From Zopfochytrium polystomum (taxonomy: Eukaryota > Chytridiomycota > Chytridiomycetes > Chytridiales > Chytridiaceae), in contig JAIVFJ010000309.1 of NCBI GenBank assembly GCA_025765615.1, positions 1 through 64,000 of the forward strand: a stretch of DNA of 64,000 bases. Direction: 5' to 3'. The notes beneath the pieces are model-generated. The model searched no databases and was not told where the DNA came from. It worked only from the letters and a program-made list of their open reading frames with translations. The translations under genes were made by a program, and so were the position numbers. Shown in pieces: positions 40,042 to 54,641 of this stretch. Numbering within the stretch: the first letter of the stretch is position 1; every line of letters starts with the position of its first letter.

Positions 40042-43000
40042 TCAGTCCAGGCAGAACACTCCGCGCACCTTATTATCCACGGCCTTATTGTGCTTGTGCT
40101 TCAACTCGGGCACGGTCCTGCGCACAGGGTGTCCGTGCCACAGATTCACCTCCTCCACCCGTTGTTCGCCTGCGCCCGCCCGGAAAAACGGGAGACACTG
40201 GGCGAGCACGTCGCGCCGCCACCGGCCCCACGACACGCGGAGCACGCCGCGTTCGCCGAACCACTCGTCGCGCCGCCACAGCCCGCGCCAGAGACCGTCG
40301 CGGTCCAGCTCGAGCTCGACGGGGACAAAGTCGACGGGTGGCGGTGCGTGGACCGCAGAGGCCGCGGCGGCGGTGGCGGCGACGGCTGGAGACTCGCCTC
40401 CCCCGCTCCCGACACCGCCGCCGCCGTCGCCCGGTACCGAATCCACGAGCTTTGGGGTCGGAGGTGGGGTCTGCCGGAACGGCGGCGTGTCGAAGCCAGA
40501 AGAGACCTTGTGGTCGCCGGCAAGCTTGCTTTTTTCGTTGGTGCGGCGGTCTTCGTAGGCGACAACGACCTTGAGGACCTCCGTCGCCGTGGGTGCGCCG
40601 GCGTCAGCGCCGTCCGGCGCGACGGCTTTTTCGAGAAAGGTCAGGTAGCGACCCGAGGTCTTGGAGTGGTCTCGATGGCCGAGGTGGTGCGCGTACAGCT
40701 TGCTTTCCTCTTCGTGCAGCCAGTAGTCGTTTTCTGCGTTTTGAGTGCGCAAGTTGGGTTGTACGCGGAAAGGCACGACATTAAAGATCTGGGGAAAAGG
40801 TAGCTTCGAGGACCGCATTCGAGGCCGAACTCACCGACAACAAATCCGGCAAACTGAACCAACCACTGCTTTTCTGCATCCTCCACAATTTTGGTGAACG
40901 TTTGCGACAATTTCGCAATCAGAATGTTGAGGATGAGGACAACCGTAAGAATCGTGTAGATCATGACGAGCGTCAGCGCAAAGCCTGGGCTCTCTGCAGT
41001 CCGGAACTCGTCGTATTGTGTTTGTCCAAAGATCACCCTGAACAGGTGGAGGGAAATGGAAACGGCCCATGCAATTAGAATAAGTAAAAGCGGAGATCTT
41101 CAAAAACACCCTCCCCGCCACCCTGTCCCCACAGAGAAGAAAAGAAGGCAAATGGGTTTCCACTCTACCTAGAGGTCGTAACAACGCCGAGGAAATAATT
41201 TTCCCAGTCCTGTGCCTGCGTTGAATCCCCGTTCATCTGCAAGAAGAACGCGCCTGCAAATCCTAGCATCATGGCAACAAAGACATAGGACCACGTCCAT
41301 AAGTCCCCGCCGATCGCCTTCTTAAAGGCAATGTACAGCGGTCCGACGGTGCGAAAGGCTTTTGTGTAGTAGAGCATGCCCAACCAGCCAGCCACGTTTG
41401 CGATTCCAAGCAGCGCGTTTTCTACGGCTTGCCCCCTGGCTTCGTAGGCCGGACCAGCGGCCGTCGCCCCAATCCGGTGGATGGAAGCAAGGAGAACGAA
41501 GAAGGAGAAGAAGGGCAGACAGTAGTACTCCACGGTTTGGTGACGAAGCGAGTCCGCCAGGCGAAGGCGCTGGCTGATGAGTTTGCGTGCTTCGCTGGCA
41601 ACGAAGAGGAGGACTAGGATGATGGCAGCCAAGTCTAGAAGACCACGGAGCCCAGGGTGTTTGGTCGTGTAGTGAAAACGGTCGTGTGGATCGGAAGGCT
41701 GAAGGGCGAGTGATGCGGTGAAGACCGACAGTGTCAGTAGTGAGCGGAGGAAGCTGCGCATAAACGTGCGTCGTGCGTACTACATTGAGGATACGTGGGT
41801 CGGGTTAATGCGCCTGTTTGTTGAGAGCAGACGTGTGGCAGCTGCGCTGACTCTCACCAGATGCCACTTGATAAAGACAATCGATTGCATAAAGGGGTGC
41901 GCAATCACATCCGCTTGTCCCCGCTCCACAGCAATCTGAAGCGGCGATTTTTCCTGCCACTCATTCCAGGTGGCGCTCGTAGTGTCTTGTTCGCTGGGAG
42001 TTGAGTCCTTTTCGTCTTCTCGTGGTCCGAGCAGTTGACCAAGCGGAACGAGCGAGGACGAAACATTGCCAAACTAAGTATAGCGAGAAAAAAGGAACAG
42101 GCCCGCAGCGAGGGTTTGGTCAATACGATTCGGCATGAGAGTCCCACTTCCCGCAAGAACCAGAGCGAACCTTCCACCAGTTTAATCGAATCATGTCGAG
42201 GGCTTTTGGATTGCCCTTGTATGCTCCCAACTGCATTGGCGTTAGATTCAGCTGATTCTTTGCGCTGAGAGCATCCAGCATTCCAAGGCTGATAGTCAAG
42301 GGCTTTTGGTAGGCCCACTCCCTGCTTCTATTCGTCGAACTGGAGGAGCGTGGCTCGGAAGAAGCTCGAGAAGGGTCTGCAGAGTCTCCCGTCTGCGGCT
42401 GTTGGGGCTGGACGGTAGTAAACACGCTTGGTGGGGTCGACATGGTGCGTGGCGGAGTGGGGTGCGTACCACCCACATTGGCCAGATCGGGGGTGCCTGG
42501 GCGAGACCCTCCGCTAAACACAACGGCCTTGCCTCTGATAATAGGTGCAGGGCTAGTTTCGGGCGTGGAATGCTGCGATCCCTGGCGCTGTGGAGGCTGG
42601 ACCTGTTGTGAAACAGCTCCAGAAGAAGGTGGCGCGGTTGTTTGGGCCACGGTGGGAATATTATCGGCGGAGTCAGCGCGGGCCAGAACGTACTTAAGAT
42701 AGCTAACAATGGCCGGGTTGAAGTCTTTTCTCATTGCGAGAACATGAAAGACGTTGTTGCCTGTGACCAGTCAGCGTTGCGGCGCCGCTTGTTAGCATGC
42801 ACGGATGCGCAAAGGAAGCACGCGGAAGCCAGGAAGGTCTAACCGCACATACCGTAGCTGTCAGTGTCCGAAATCAATTTTCTTTGCTTCTGGAAAGCGT
42901 CTTTCGTACGAGCAAAGTCGTTCGACGAACCAGGATTAAGATGCCGCCGCTCGTAAAAGCTGTTGACGACCAGCTTCACAACTTCGAGATTTCCGGTGCA

Positions 43001-44206
43001 TGCCGCAAACTGCAATACAGTTTGGCCATTGTACAGCGAGCCTCGAACCTCTCGGTCGTATCGAAACTCGTAGCCGCTGACCTTGGCGTCCACTCTGGCG
43101 CCACGGGCCAGAAGCACCTTGAGGAGCTCCATCTTGACCTCCATATCTTTTTTCCAAAAGTCAGCTTCTCCGAAACCAACGGACGACGCTCCCGGCTTTT
43201 GGGTGCACACCATGACAGCGAGGTGCAAAGCCGTTTCGCGCCGCGGTACCTGTCGCCAATGTACTTTGCGTTGATGAAGCTGTCTGTGCATGCGCGCGCA
43301 ATCCGAAGGGCGAGCTCCGGCTTGCGGAGGATGGCAAAGTGCAGGATTGTTTCGCCCTCAGTGCCGCGTTGGTTTTCCACGGAAGCTTTGAGCCTCAGGC
43401 TGGAGCTCAACTCGGGATGCTCATCTCGCTGATCGACAGAGTAGGGTCTCTTTGGGGGAGTTCCTGGCCTTTCGTCGCGAGTTCGAGCAGTTTTGCGTGT
43501 GGCCGACGACGCCCATGTCCGGCGTGGGTGGTGTGCATGACATGGGAGGGGAGGAGATTTTGAGATTGTCAGATGCTTCACACAAAGAAAAGAAAGGCCG
43601 ACAAGAGGAACGAACGTACGGGTTGAAAGCCATTTCTTCAAACTTTTCGGAAGCGCCCAGCTCGACGGTAGCGGCGAGCCCCTCTTCAAACCCGGTATAG
43701 TTTGTCAGCGACGTGGTGGAGAGAGCGCGCTCGGGTGGCAAATGGGGCCGACGGGGCTGCGCCGACGATATCAAGAATCCACCGTTGCCGCCGGCTGGGT
43801 TGCTGCCGCTCGCCGCCGCGGCGCCCGCAGCAAGGTTGGTGGTGGCGAAGGTGGTCTCTTCGCCCGACGGCAGCGCCGTGCCGCGGCGACCCACTGCTTC
43901 CGCTGCCCCTGCTACGGGCGCTGCCCGCCCCCGCCGTCACCGATGCCACCGGCATGACCACCTCCCACCGTTCCCCGACGCATGCCTGAAAGCCCTCATT
44001 CTTGCTGCAATGTTCCAGCTGCTGTTGCTGATGCCGCTGCTGTTGCTGCTCCTGCTGTCGCTCCCGGCGGCCGCCGATAACGCGGCCGATAGCGCGGTCG
44101 GGGCATTGGTGGTGGTGGTGGTGGTGAAAACGACTGGTCGGGTAGCAGCGGTTGACGACGGCGTCGTGGCGGGAAGAAAGAGAGGTTGGGTTGGGGAGGA
44201 AGGCAT
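40042..44206 (-). CDS. Ankyrin-repeat TRP-type cation channel
   Basis: About nine exons. Firm ones are 43468 to 42853, 42171-42760, 41858-42073, 41169-41779 and 41037 to about 40847; the last is 40042 to about 40805. The N-terminal exon(s) run from ATG 44206 to 43620 with an intron near 43900-43960, Ser/Thr/Asn-rich. Ankyrin repeats: GETILHFAILRKPELALRIA, ETALHLAVMV, GQTVLQFAACTGNLEVVKLV, NNVFHVLAM, LTPMQLGAYKGNPKALDMI and SPLQIAVERGQADV. Six membrane segments follow, from FLRSLLTLSVFTASLAL to LTLVMIYTILTVVLILNILI, with the TRPV-like end IAKLSQTFTKIVEDAEKQW. Between INAKYIGDRYRG and ETALHLAV (about 43240-43250) the frame shifts by two bases in a CGGCGCG run. The donor near 40847 is also unclear. 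A sensory calcium-permeable channel is the likely role. Confidence 0.85.
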
Positions 44207-45615
<1,409 letters not shown>

Positions 45616-48600
45616 ATGACATCTTCTTCTTCTAATGCGCTGGATCTGGCGGCGGCGATGACGGCAGCGTCATCAACAGCGACGACGACCACGACAACGG
45701 CGGCGGCGGCGGCGGAGGCGGTTGCAGACTCCACTCCTTCCGCTGACAGCAGCGGCACCAGCAGCAGCAGCAGCACCAGCGGCAAAGCCCAACCTTACCG
45801 GCCGGCCCGCACCACCCACAGCACCAGCATCCCTCTCCTCACCACCACCCCCCAGCACAACCAACCGCAGCAGCAACAGCAGCAGCAGCAGCATGCTCAG
45901 CGTCAACCTTCTTTTCCCGCCCTGACCGCATCCGCATCCGTCTCTTCCTTGCGATCGACTGCCTCATCTGGGTCTCTGGCTTCCGTGGGGTCCGATCGTG
46001 GCAACCTTTCACAGTCCCAATACCACCAGTCAATAGCCGCATCTCTGGCTGCTTCTTCCAACCAGCAGCAGAGGTCGCCCACGTCGTCCCCTTCTTCTCC
46101 TGTGATTAATCCAACGGCTCGCAGACTCGCGGAAACAGCTTCTCTGGATGAGATTCGACTCATGCAGAGTATGCGCGGCTTTGGCGTCTCCGGAGGGGCA
46201 ACGCTGGCATCGCCGCCAGGACTCAGTCGTCGACCCAGTGGTGGAACAGGCTTGCTGAGACCAGACGAAGACTTGCTCGCAAGCGCCACAGCTGGACGCT
46301 ACGCTAGGCGCGTCCAGAGCACTCACGCTATGCTTTCCAGCCCTGCATCGACGTCGTCCCTTGCCGACCCGTCCGTCCAGGACCTCTGGAACGACGAAGT
46401 GACGCTCTCCAGCGCGGACTTTACGAACATTCCAATCCTTGTATCGGACCCGGACAACCCTGAGCGCTCGTTCCTTCTTCCTCCTTCGGCATTGACGGCA
46501 CCCGTTGCAGAGTCCGCTGCAGCAATGAAAGGTCGCGAGATAGTTGTTGTTGGTGACGAGATCATGGTTGTCGGTGGTTCGCCTGGTATGCCCCGATCCA
46601 AGTCGCTGGACATGCGAGATCACAGGGCACCGGGTGCTGTGAAAAGCGATCCTCACCAACCGTTGAGGCAACCGGCTGGCCCTCCTTCGTCCCTCGTCGG
46701 AGGCGCAGGATCTTCCACTGGTGGCTATTCACGTTCGGTCTCCGAGTGGCCATCACTGTCGAGGAAGCACCAGTCCGGGATGCTCAGGCCTCAAGGATCG
46801 GCTGGCTCCCTTGTGCATCAGGCTCCAGCAGTACCATCCTCTGGATCTTCCCCGTCTTTGCAGGCCCAACAAGCATCTGGTTAGTGTCTTTAACCCTCCC
46901 TTGAAGACGACCGCTAATGTGCGTCGTGGTTCCATTCTAGCCTCCCTGTCGCCCCTGCTTCTACCTGGAGCGCGGCAGCTGCCACATCGCCAGCCCTCCC
47001 GTGGGCAACTCGGCGGGCCCGATCACGCAAAACCTCATACTTCCCCACTTTTGGCGGAGGATGCACCCCAATTTGACCGGCGACCGCAGACGAAGTCCTC
47101 CCGAGATCTTCTTGGCCTAGGGATTGGCCGATCTACTCTGCCAGCATCTGTTGCGGAAGAACCCGAAGACGCTGCGCCTCCGTCAGAATTGAAGCCCAAG
47201 GATTCTCATTTAGCCACCGGAAACCCACTCTCGTTGAGAAAGAAAAACTCATTGAGACCGAATGCCGCACCAACGTCGCCCTTGCTTGGAGCTGCGAACC
47301 TGGGACGCATCTCGATCCCTGCATCAAAGCCCCATCATCATTCGGGTATCGACTCCCCGGTCTCACCACTGGCACCAAGTGGACCTCCAAGCCCAACCGG
47401 CTCTGCAAACTCATCGCAGGTGGTTGGAGCCGCCTCGTCCCTCGCCTCGTACCCGTCGTCGATTTCCTCGCTTCCTATGGCCGCCTCTTCTACTCTGGTG
47501 CCTCACCTTGAAGCGATTGCAGTCGCTTATCCGACCACGGAGCAAATCGTTCATCCGGACCGCTCGTTTACTGACTTTGACGCTCTTATCAGCGACATCG
47601 TAAAGCGCATGCTGTATCGTGAGGAGGAGGAAATAGGACTGAAGCCACGCGAAGGAGCCAGCTCCAAGAAGGAAAAAACACTGCTCCCTCCTGCTGATCA
47701 CGCCCACATTACTTTAAACGTTGCTGGCGCTGCTCCGATACCCCGTTCGCCACCTCATGTGCAATCGTCTACCAATGGTGCACCTCAGCAGGGTCATCAC
47801 GGCCTTCGATTTGCCCCGGGCTCAGTTGGTCCAACACCGAGGATGACGCATGGACACCAGCAACAATCGCCCTCATCGTTTAATGGAAACGGAGTCCATT
47901 CGGGCTCCACCGCACCGGCGGAACCACTCCAGCTCTCCCTCAGAGTCGTGGCAGAGCGAGTCGAGACGCAAACACGCGTGGGGCAGATCAAGTCCCGCAT
48001 CGAATTCCGGCGCGTCGTAGAAACCGAACCGGGCGCGGACATTGGAGGGGGCAGCAGCTTTGCGGACGGCCCAAATGGCTCCAGCACCCCGCCGACGGTT
48101 CCCGGGAAACTGCCGGGCGTGTCGTCACCCCGCGTGCAGCATCTGCAGCTGAGCGACCCGCCCGCCCAGTACATTGTCGGTCCTGTGATGGGCAAGGGAG
48201 AAGAACCGTCGCTCGCCGAGGAAATCGCGTCCGTGCTGGAGACGGTCGCCGAGGACACGGGATCCGCGACCCTGTCAGTCACCGTCCGCAGCTTTGTGCG
48301 GGATAGCAGCGGCGGCACTGCCGCCGAAAAGGTCGCCAGCCGGTCGGTTTCGCCCGGCGGATTCGTCACGCGGGGTTTTGCCGGGAAGGGCGGTGTTGCC
48401 GACGCCAGGCGCAGCCTCGGGGGATGGTACGGAGACTCTGAGCCATGCGGCAGTGTCAAGGCTTGTGCGGGAGACCTTATTCACGAAGTTTGGGGGTAAG
48501 CGCTGCCTCGATATGAAGTCGCCTCTTGTTTCCTTGCCCCACTCTTTTCCATTCCCTTCGATTCTGCGTTTGCAGCTCGTTGCAATTCTTTGACCTCGTT

Positions 48601-48820
48601 CTCTTCTCTTCCACCACTTTCAAACAGCTACAATGTGGGCCCCGCGGAGATTTGCCCGTGTGGCCGACACCTGGCAGAAGGATGCCGTATGTACAAACTT
48701 CGAAAAGAAGTTGTGGCTTGGGTCTGCAGCAACACAAATGGATTTACTCCGCCGGGTGCCCCTATGAACACCGCCTACCAGCAGAGAGTGTGGCAGCTAC
48801 CGTTTGAGCGGTTTTTGTAA
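45616..48820 (+). CDS. Large Ser/Pro-rich protein with Cys-containing C-terminus
   Basis: Three exons, 45616-46879, 46941-48495, 48628-48820, phases 1 and 2 consistent, giving 1003 aa. The N-terminus has Ala/Thr and Gln homopolymers (QPQQQQQQQQHAQRQ). Ordered islands are ETASLDEIRLMQSMRGFGVS, VQDLWNDEVTLSSADFTNIP, SFTDFDALISDIVKRMLYRE and QLSLRVVAERVETQTRVGQI; the final exon, YNVGPAEICPCGRHLAEGCR to PFERFL, looks the best conserved and has four cysteines. Many SP/TP and RSKS-type sites suggest a phosphorylated regulatory protein. Family not recognised. Confidence 0.85.
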
Positions 48821-51800
48821 GCGAAGCATGGGTGAGCCTCTGTGGAGCAAGGGGTGGGAGTAAAGGTGAATGAGTGAGATTTCTTGCTAATCTGTTTGCG
48901 TTCCCGTGGGCATCCAAAATCGTTTGGGTTTCGTTCACTCCGCATCTTGCTTTGTTGGACTTTGTTTGGATGGTGGTGCCATAGGCGGAATAGTTCCTTC
49001 GCGTGCATTATTCGCCACCCATCCCCCCTCCTCTTCCACCCCTCCCTTTCTCTTTCCTCTTTTCACTTCTCCATTAATGCCAGCAAGCGAACTGCTACGA
49101 TCGTAGCCGTCCTCTTCCAAAGTTTTCTCCCCCATCTTTTGTTCGCTCATTGTCGGCCGTAAACCGCCCGATTCAGCTCTTCCCAACCCAATTATTCCAA
49201 TCTTTGACGGACATTCTTTCCGCGCTTGGAATGATTCCTCTACTCGTTTCCTTTTTTGATCTTTTTTGTTTTTGTTCTTCTTTCTCCTCTGCGCCCCCAT
49301 CTCATTTGCTCTTCCCGCCCCCACCTGAACCCGTTAGTCTGCTTTTTGCACTATGACTGAAACCTTCTGGCGGCTCGCCATTTTTTTCCCTTTTTTTTTC
49401 TTTCTTTTTTTAGTGCGAGAAACCAGAGCTCGTTCCGTCGTCAACTCTTCTTGTCCGGTTTGGCGCTTTAACTTCTTTCTTTTTCTCTTTTTTCTCTTTT
49501 TTTCTCTTTTGCCTGGTTTCTTCTGGCTTACCCGACCGGAAAAGCACAGTCAGTCCCCGCGCGAGCCCCTTTTTCTATCTGCCGCCCCCCCCCCCACAAT
49601 CCCTACTTTTCCTTTTCTCCTCACTCCTTCCGCGCTTTCCGCCCCCCTCCCGTCTTTGCCTTTCAATGCTGAATGAGAGATGGGCGCGTCTTGTTGCTAG
49701 CTTTCCATTCTTCTTGTGTTTCCCTTTTTTTTTTTTTTTTTTTTTTTTTAACTCTAACTTTTCCCTGTTGTCTTCCCGTCACGTGGGACCCTCGGGTCTT
49801 CGGCAGCCAAGTTTTCCCTGCCCGCGAAGAATCTTCTTTTTTGACGGCCGTTAGAGGGAAAAAGACAACCCAATTTGTGGGAGTGAAAAAAAGAACTAGA
49901 AACATTGAAATCAAAAAAGTCGTACCACACTTTGTTCTCGGCCCTTCCACCTGCGCCGCCGCCTCCTCTTCGGCGCGATCGGCAACCGCGACCCGTCCTC
50001 CCACCCTTGCCCATGCCCTCAAAACCCCTCGGCGACGAACAGGACACCGACCCCGAATGCGCCTGTTGTTATTGCCAACACTCGTCCCTTTATCGTGTGC
50101 AAGTCGCTGATCGTCGCTCAATCAGTGCTGCCCCGAGTCTTCCGTCTCGTCCAACCTTTTGCAAGCACGTCTCCGTCGTCGCGGCCTGATAACTTATCGT
50201 GACTGGGAAGGATGTGCAGATGCAACTGAGGCTGGGTAAATTGTCTGATCTTCAATAAAAAGGGGGAATTGTCCAGTGTTCCAAATTTTTCGTTTTTATT
50301 GAAAAAGCAACTACCTCTGGCCAGCTACAAAACGCATGCTAACGCTCGAGACGACAGCTTGCTTCATACCACCCTCCTTTTCTCTTTCCCCCTCCCCCTC
50401 CCTTTATTATTCTCTCTTTTTTTTTTTTTCTTTTTTTTTTTCGGGGAAGCTGCCATTTGGAAGAGTTGAAGGATATGGTTTGGCAGGAGCAGCTTAGTAC
50501 TTGCCCCTTCAGCAGTGTGTTCCTGTCTGTGGAGGGTTTCAAGGCTGATGATGCCTAATATGCTGACATGCGACATTTCTGTTGTCTGCCCGGTTTAATG
50601 TTTGAAGCGACCGGAATGCTGGCTGTCCTTCTAAGTTACTGGGGGGACCCGCTCGCAATAAATCTCTGAGGGTTCTTCAGGCACCCATAAAGACTCGACT
50701 CCACTCTGGCAGAATACATTGGTGACTCCTGGCCAAAAGGGCGAGTTTAGCGAGCGAAGAAGAGAGTGAGACAGAAGCTGTGAGTAACAAAAGAAAGCTT
50801 GGAACCACATTCCGAGCTCTGGTCTTTCCAAGCTCTCAACTCGAAGTTGACCCCCAAAAAAAAAAAATTTGGCTTCAGCACAACTTTAATTCAGATCTCA
50901 CACACACTCTCGCTCCTGGTACGTTCCAAAATTATTATCCTCCTCACAGCAGTTGCAATTTGTATAAGCCCTCGAGATCATCCTACCTGAGGATAACTGA
51001 GAGTCTCTTTCTCCTCCCTCCCCAAGGAAGTGCACCTTTTTTGCTTCTGTTAAATCCTTACAAATGTGGCAAGAGATGCTGGCCTCCTGCTCTTGAATTC
51101 TCCATGCCATTTACCGAGACTTACCTGTTTATGCTTTTGTGGCTGAAAGTTGTGGGATTGAATAGTTTTGCTCCCATATGGTAACTGATCTTCCCCAACC
51201 AATTGAGGCCGAAGAGCCCGAAACTGACAAAATCTACCAGTTTTCTGGACAAAGCTGAAGAATCAATCAAAAACTCCGTACCCATAATGTTGTACATTTC
51301 TACAACTCTTGAGTCTTGACTGACTTACCAATGTTGTTCATGGTTTAGGGATTCTCATGAGCTCTTTCCATTCTTACTTTTCGTATTCGTTACGTATCAC
51401 ACATAAGAATACATGAAAATATCTGAAAGACCAGACCCCAAGAGTGTGTTGATGTGTCAATTGTCTTTACCCGCAAATACATGGAGTCACCTCGTCATAA
51501 CAGACGAGTTGCGAGTTTCTTCAAGTTGGAGCAAAAGTTTGGGACTTGGGCTTGTCGTGTGTGAAGGCATCAAGGTCAAGGCAAACTCACGTGAGTGGGA
51601 GGGCTCTCGCATTTAAATTGGGTGGAGAACCCGTGTCAAACGCGTTCACCTGTCGAACGCGTGGCTCAAGGGGGGCACGTAGTTTGAGTCGCGGACCAAA
51701 CTGGCGATCCAGTCTCCGCCGGCTTGCACGGCTTTCGTGTTTAATTGACAACATGTTCTAATTGCTTTGTCGAGTTCATCGGTCTACCGATTTCCACCTG

Positions 51801-52634
51801 GGCCAGCGTTTTCCGGCGGGGAGGGCTGCAGGCAGAGAGGGGGCAGCGGAGACTGAAATTTTTTTACTGGGAAATTTATTTTTTTATTTTTGTATTCAGC
51901 ATGTTCTCTTTTATTACTTTTTTGTTTCTTTCGCGTTTTGCTCTTGAAAATTTTTTTCGCGAATGTCTTTTCTTTTTTCGTGCGTGGCTCTAGAACTACT
52001 TGGGTGCGCAGATTTGTTCAGGAAGGAGCAAACTCGAACGCCGTGCTCTCGCCGCCGCGGACAAGCTCTTTCCTTTTTTTTCTTTTCTTTTTTTCCCCTC
52101 CACTTTTTTCTTCTTCTTCTCCTCGTAATTTGCATTGACTCTACTTACATTTGCGGGGTGGGAACATTGGATTGATTCCCCAGCCAAAGAGCGATCCGTA
52201 TGGTGATTGTTTGTTCCCATTTAGCGATTCTTGGCTCTTTTGGGTTCCACCTCACTCACTCACACTCACCCACTCACCCTTTCAAAATCGGTCTGCCCCT
52301 CTGCTTTTCACCGTCCCTCGCTCTCCGCTCTCTGTCTCTCTCTCTCGCATTCTTTCTCTCTTTCTCTCTCTCTCTCTCCCTCTCTCTCGCTCTATTTCTC
52401 TCTTTATCTCTCTTTGCTAGTCTCGCGACCACTTGGGATTTGAATCGCTATTGAATCTCTCACACAGTCGCCCCCCCCCTTCGCGTTCGCACAAGTCACC
52501 TCCAACAAGGTCCACGGCGACACAGCCCTCCCGAACAAACCGACCCTCCAACCATCTTTACGCCCACGACATCACCCAGAAGATTACACGCACACCAAAG
52601 CAAAGGCCCTTCGTTCCGCCCCCCGCAACCCCGA
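48821..52634. other. Long intergenic region, pyrimidine-rich
   Basis: 3.8 kb of mostly C/T-rich sequence with T homopolymers (49722-49750, 50418-50440) and CT runs (52320-52400). A polyadenylation-type AATAAA lies at 50253. A small plus-strand frame at 50013-50189 (MPSKPLGDEQDTDPECACCY...) could be an exon but has no support beyond openness. I see no gene I can defend. Confidence 0.5.
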
Positions 52635-54641
52635 ATGGCGTCCCCGTTCCTTCACCGCGAGCATCTCGGAATCGCCGCAGCCCCCACCGCAACCAGCGGC
52701 CGCTACGGCCTCGGCGACGACGACGGCAAAGGCGGCGGCGGCGGCGGCGCGCGGATCTGGGCGACGGGGCCGGCGGTCACGGCCCCGGGACACCTGCGGC
52801 TGCCGCTGCCGGCGGTGCCGCTGCTTCCTCTGCCCCGGCCGATGCGCGGCGGCGCGGCGCTGGGCGGGGAGACGGCGGGGGTGGGCACGGTGATGGCGGC
52901 GGCGATGAGGGGGGCGGCTGGGGCGGCGGCGTTCGGAGCGGTGGCGGCCGGGACCGGGTGCGTCGCGGCGTTGCCGTCGTCGTTTTCGATGCCGCCCCCA
53001 CCGCCACCGCCTCCGCCTCTGCTACCTGACGCCCACCACCACACGCCGCCCTATAGCAGCCACCAGCTCAGCAACGACCACCCCCACCGTCCGGTTCACG
53101 TACCTCTGCACTACCACCACTTTGCTCCTCAGCAACACCATTACCATCAATACCACCGCGACGCCTACTATCGCCATCACGACCACCATCATGGGTTTGA
53201 CCACCACCATTCGCACCAGGACTACCACCACCACCACCGTCATCGTCAGTACCATCACAATCTCCAGCAATGTGACGGGGCCGGTGGACTCCTGAAAGGC
53301 GGCGGCGGTGGATTGTCCCATGAGTCAAGTGAGTAGCCAGACCGGGGCGGGGAAGGGGGGTTGCGTTCGGTTGTTGGGGCTTGTCAGCCTGTGCGAGTGG
53401 GTAAGAGAGTGACAGCGAGACCGTCCGACAGAGGGTGAGGCGTGAGCAAACGTTGCCGCGCCCTGCCGGAACCAGTCGAAAGGCATCGGGAAAACAAACA
53501 TTCGCGAAGACTCATTCACTGCTCCCGGCAAACCCGATACTCACAACAAACAAACAAACAAACGAACACACACACACACACACACAAAGCAACCGCACAC
53601 CATGCGCCTGTCGACTTTGCAGCACCATCCGACGCCCGCAGCGCCAGCAGCGACTACAGGTACAACTACAACTACTCCTACTCCAGCAGCAGTAGCAGTA
53701 ACAGCAACAGCGGCGGCCGCGCTGCGCGCGACTACCACGGCCACCACCACCACCACAACCACTACAACCACCACACCCACCACTACGGCCACCTGTACAG
53801 CAGCGACAGCCGCGCCGGCAAAAGCCAGCAGCCCGCCCCGCCGCCGCAGCAGCAGCAGCAGCCAATGCACCCCCATCCGGACTCGTCCCCGCCCCCGCCG
53901 CGCCCGCCGGTCGCCGGCTCCGTTGACCTCGCGGACGCCTGCGGCAGCGACCGCGACGGCGGCCAACACCGGGTCGTCGGCGACGTTGGCGGCAGCGGCG
54001 GCGGCGGTTGCGGCCTCCTGTCGTCGTCGTCGTCGTCGTCTTGGTCGTCGTCCTCCGCTTCGGCGCCGGGCACCGCCGGCGGCTTTGACGCCGCGCTTGC
54101 CGGGGAGGCGAGGACTGAGGCGGTGGAGGACGAGGTGGTGATGGAGGTTGTGGAGGAGGAGGCGGAGGAGGAGGAGGAGGAGCTCGCGTCGGGTGAGGTG
54201 GACGCTGTTCTCGGTCCGAAGAACGGCGGCGTCGGCGGCGCCGCCGCTCCGGCGTCGGGGCCGCGGTCGCCGTCTTCGGCTCTGCGACCGCGCGGCGACG
54301 GCGGCGGGGTCGACTGGCCGGAGCCCGGCGCTGCGGCGGACAGCGGCGGCGGAGGCGGCGACGGCGCGGACGGCGGCGGTAGTGGGGGCGGCCGGCCGGA
54401 CCGCGCGCACCGGCGGCGCCTACAGAACCGCGCGGCGTGCCGGCGGCTGCGGGAGCGGCGGCAAAACGAGCTTGCGGAGCTGCGGAGCGCGGTGCAGCGG
54501 CTGCGGGCGGAGAAGACGGGGATGCTGCGGCTGCTGGAGGAGTACGAGGAGGTGCGGCGGAAGCTTGTCGAGCGGCAGCGGCGGGCGGCGACGGCGGCGG
54601 CGGCGGCGGCGACGGGGACGACCGGGGCGGTGGCGTGTTAG
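52635..54641 (+). CDS. Yap/Pap1-type bZIP transcription factor
   Basis: Two exons, 52635-53328 and 53590-54641 (phase 1), giving 581 aa. The DNA-binding signature QNRAACRRLRERR (residues about 510-522) matches the fungal Yap/Pap1 form QNRAAQRAFRERK, followed by a leucine-zipper-like helix, NELAELRSAVQRLRAEKTGM and LLEEYEEVRRKLVE. The zipper is short, about four heptads, and ends close to the C-terminus. The remaining 500 residues are low complexity: Gly/Ala, poly-Pro, a His/Tyr-rich tract (residues about 140-225) and Asp/Glu-rich runs. No cysteine-rich redox domain like that of Yap1 follows the zipper, so oxidative-stress sensing by that route is unlikely. Confidence 0.88.

Noticed and set aside
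40550..40850. Second gene at the 3' end of the TRP locus
   Set aside because: The frame starts right after a splice acceptor and follows the channel's last transmembrane exon, so it is the cytosolic tail of the same gene.
49663..50121. Open frames on both strands near 49.7-50.2 kb
   Set aside because: No start context, no splice logic and simple-sequence content; not enough to call a gene.
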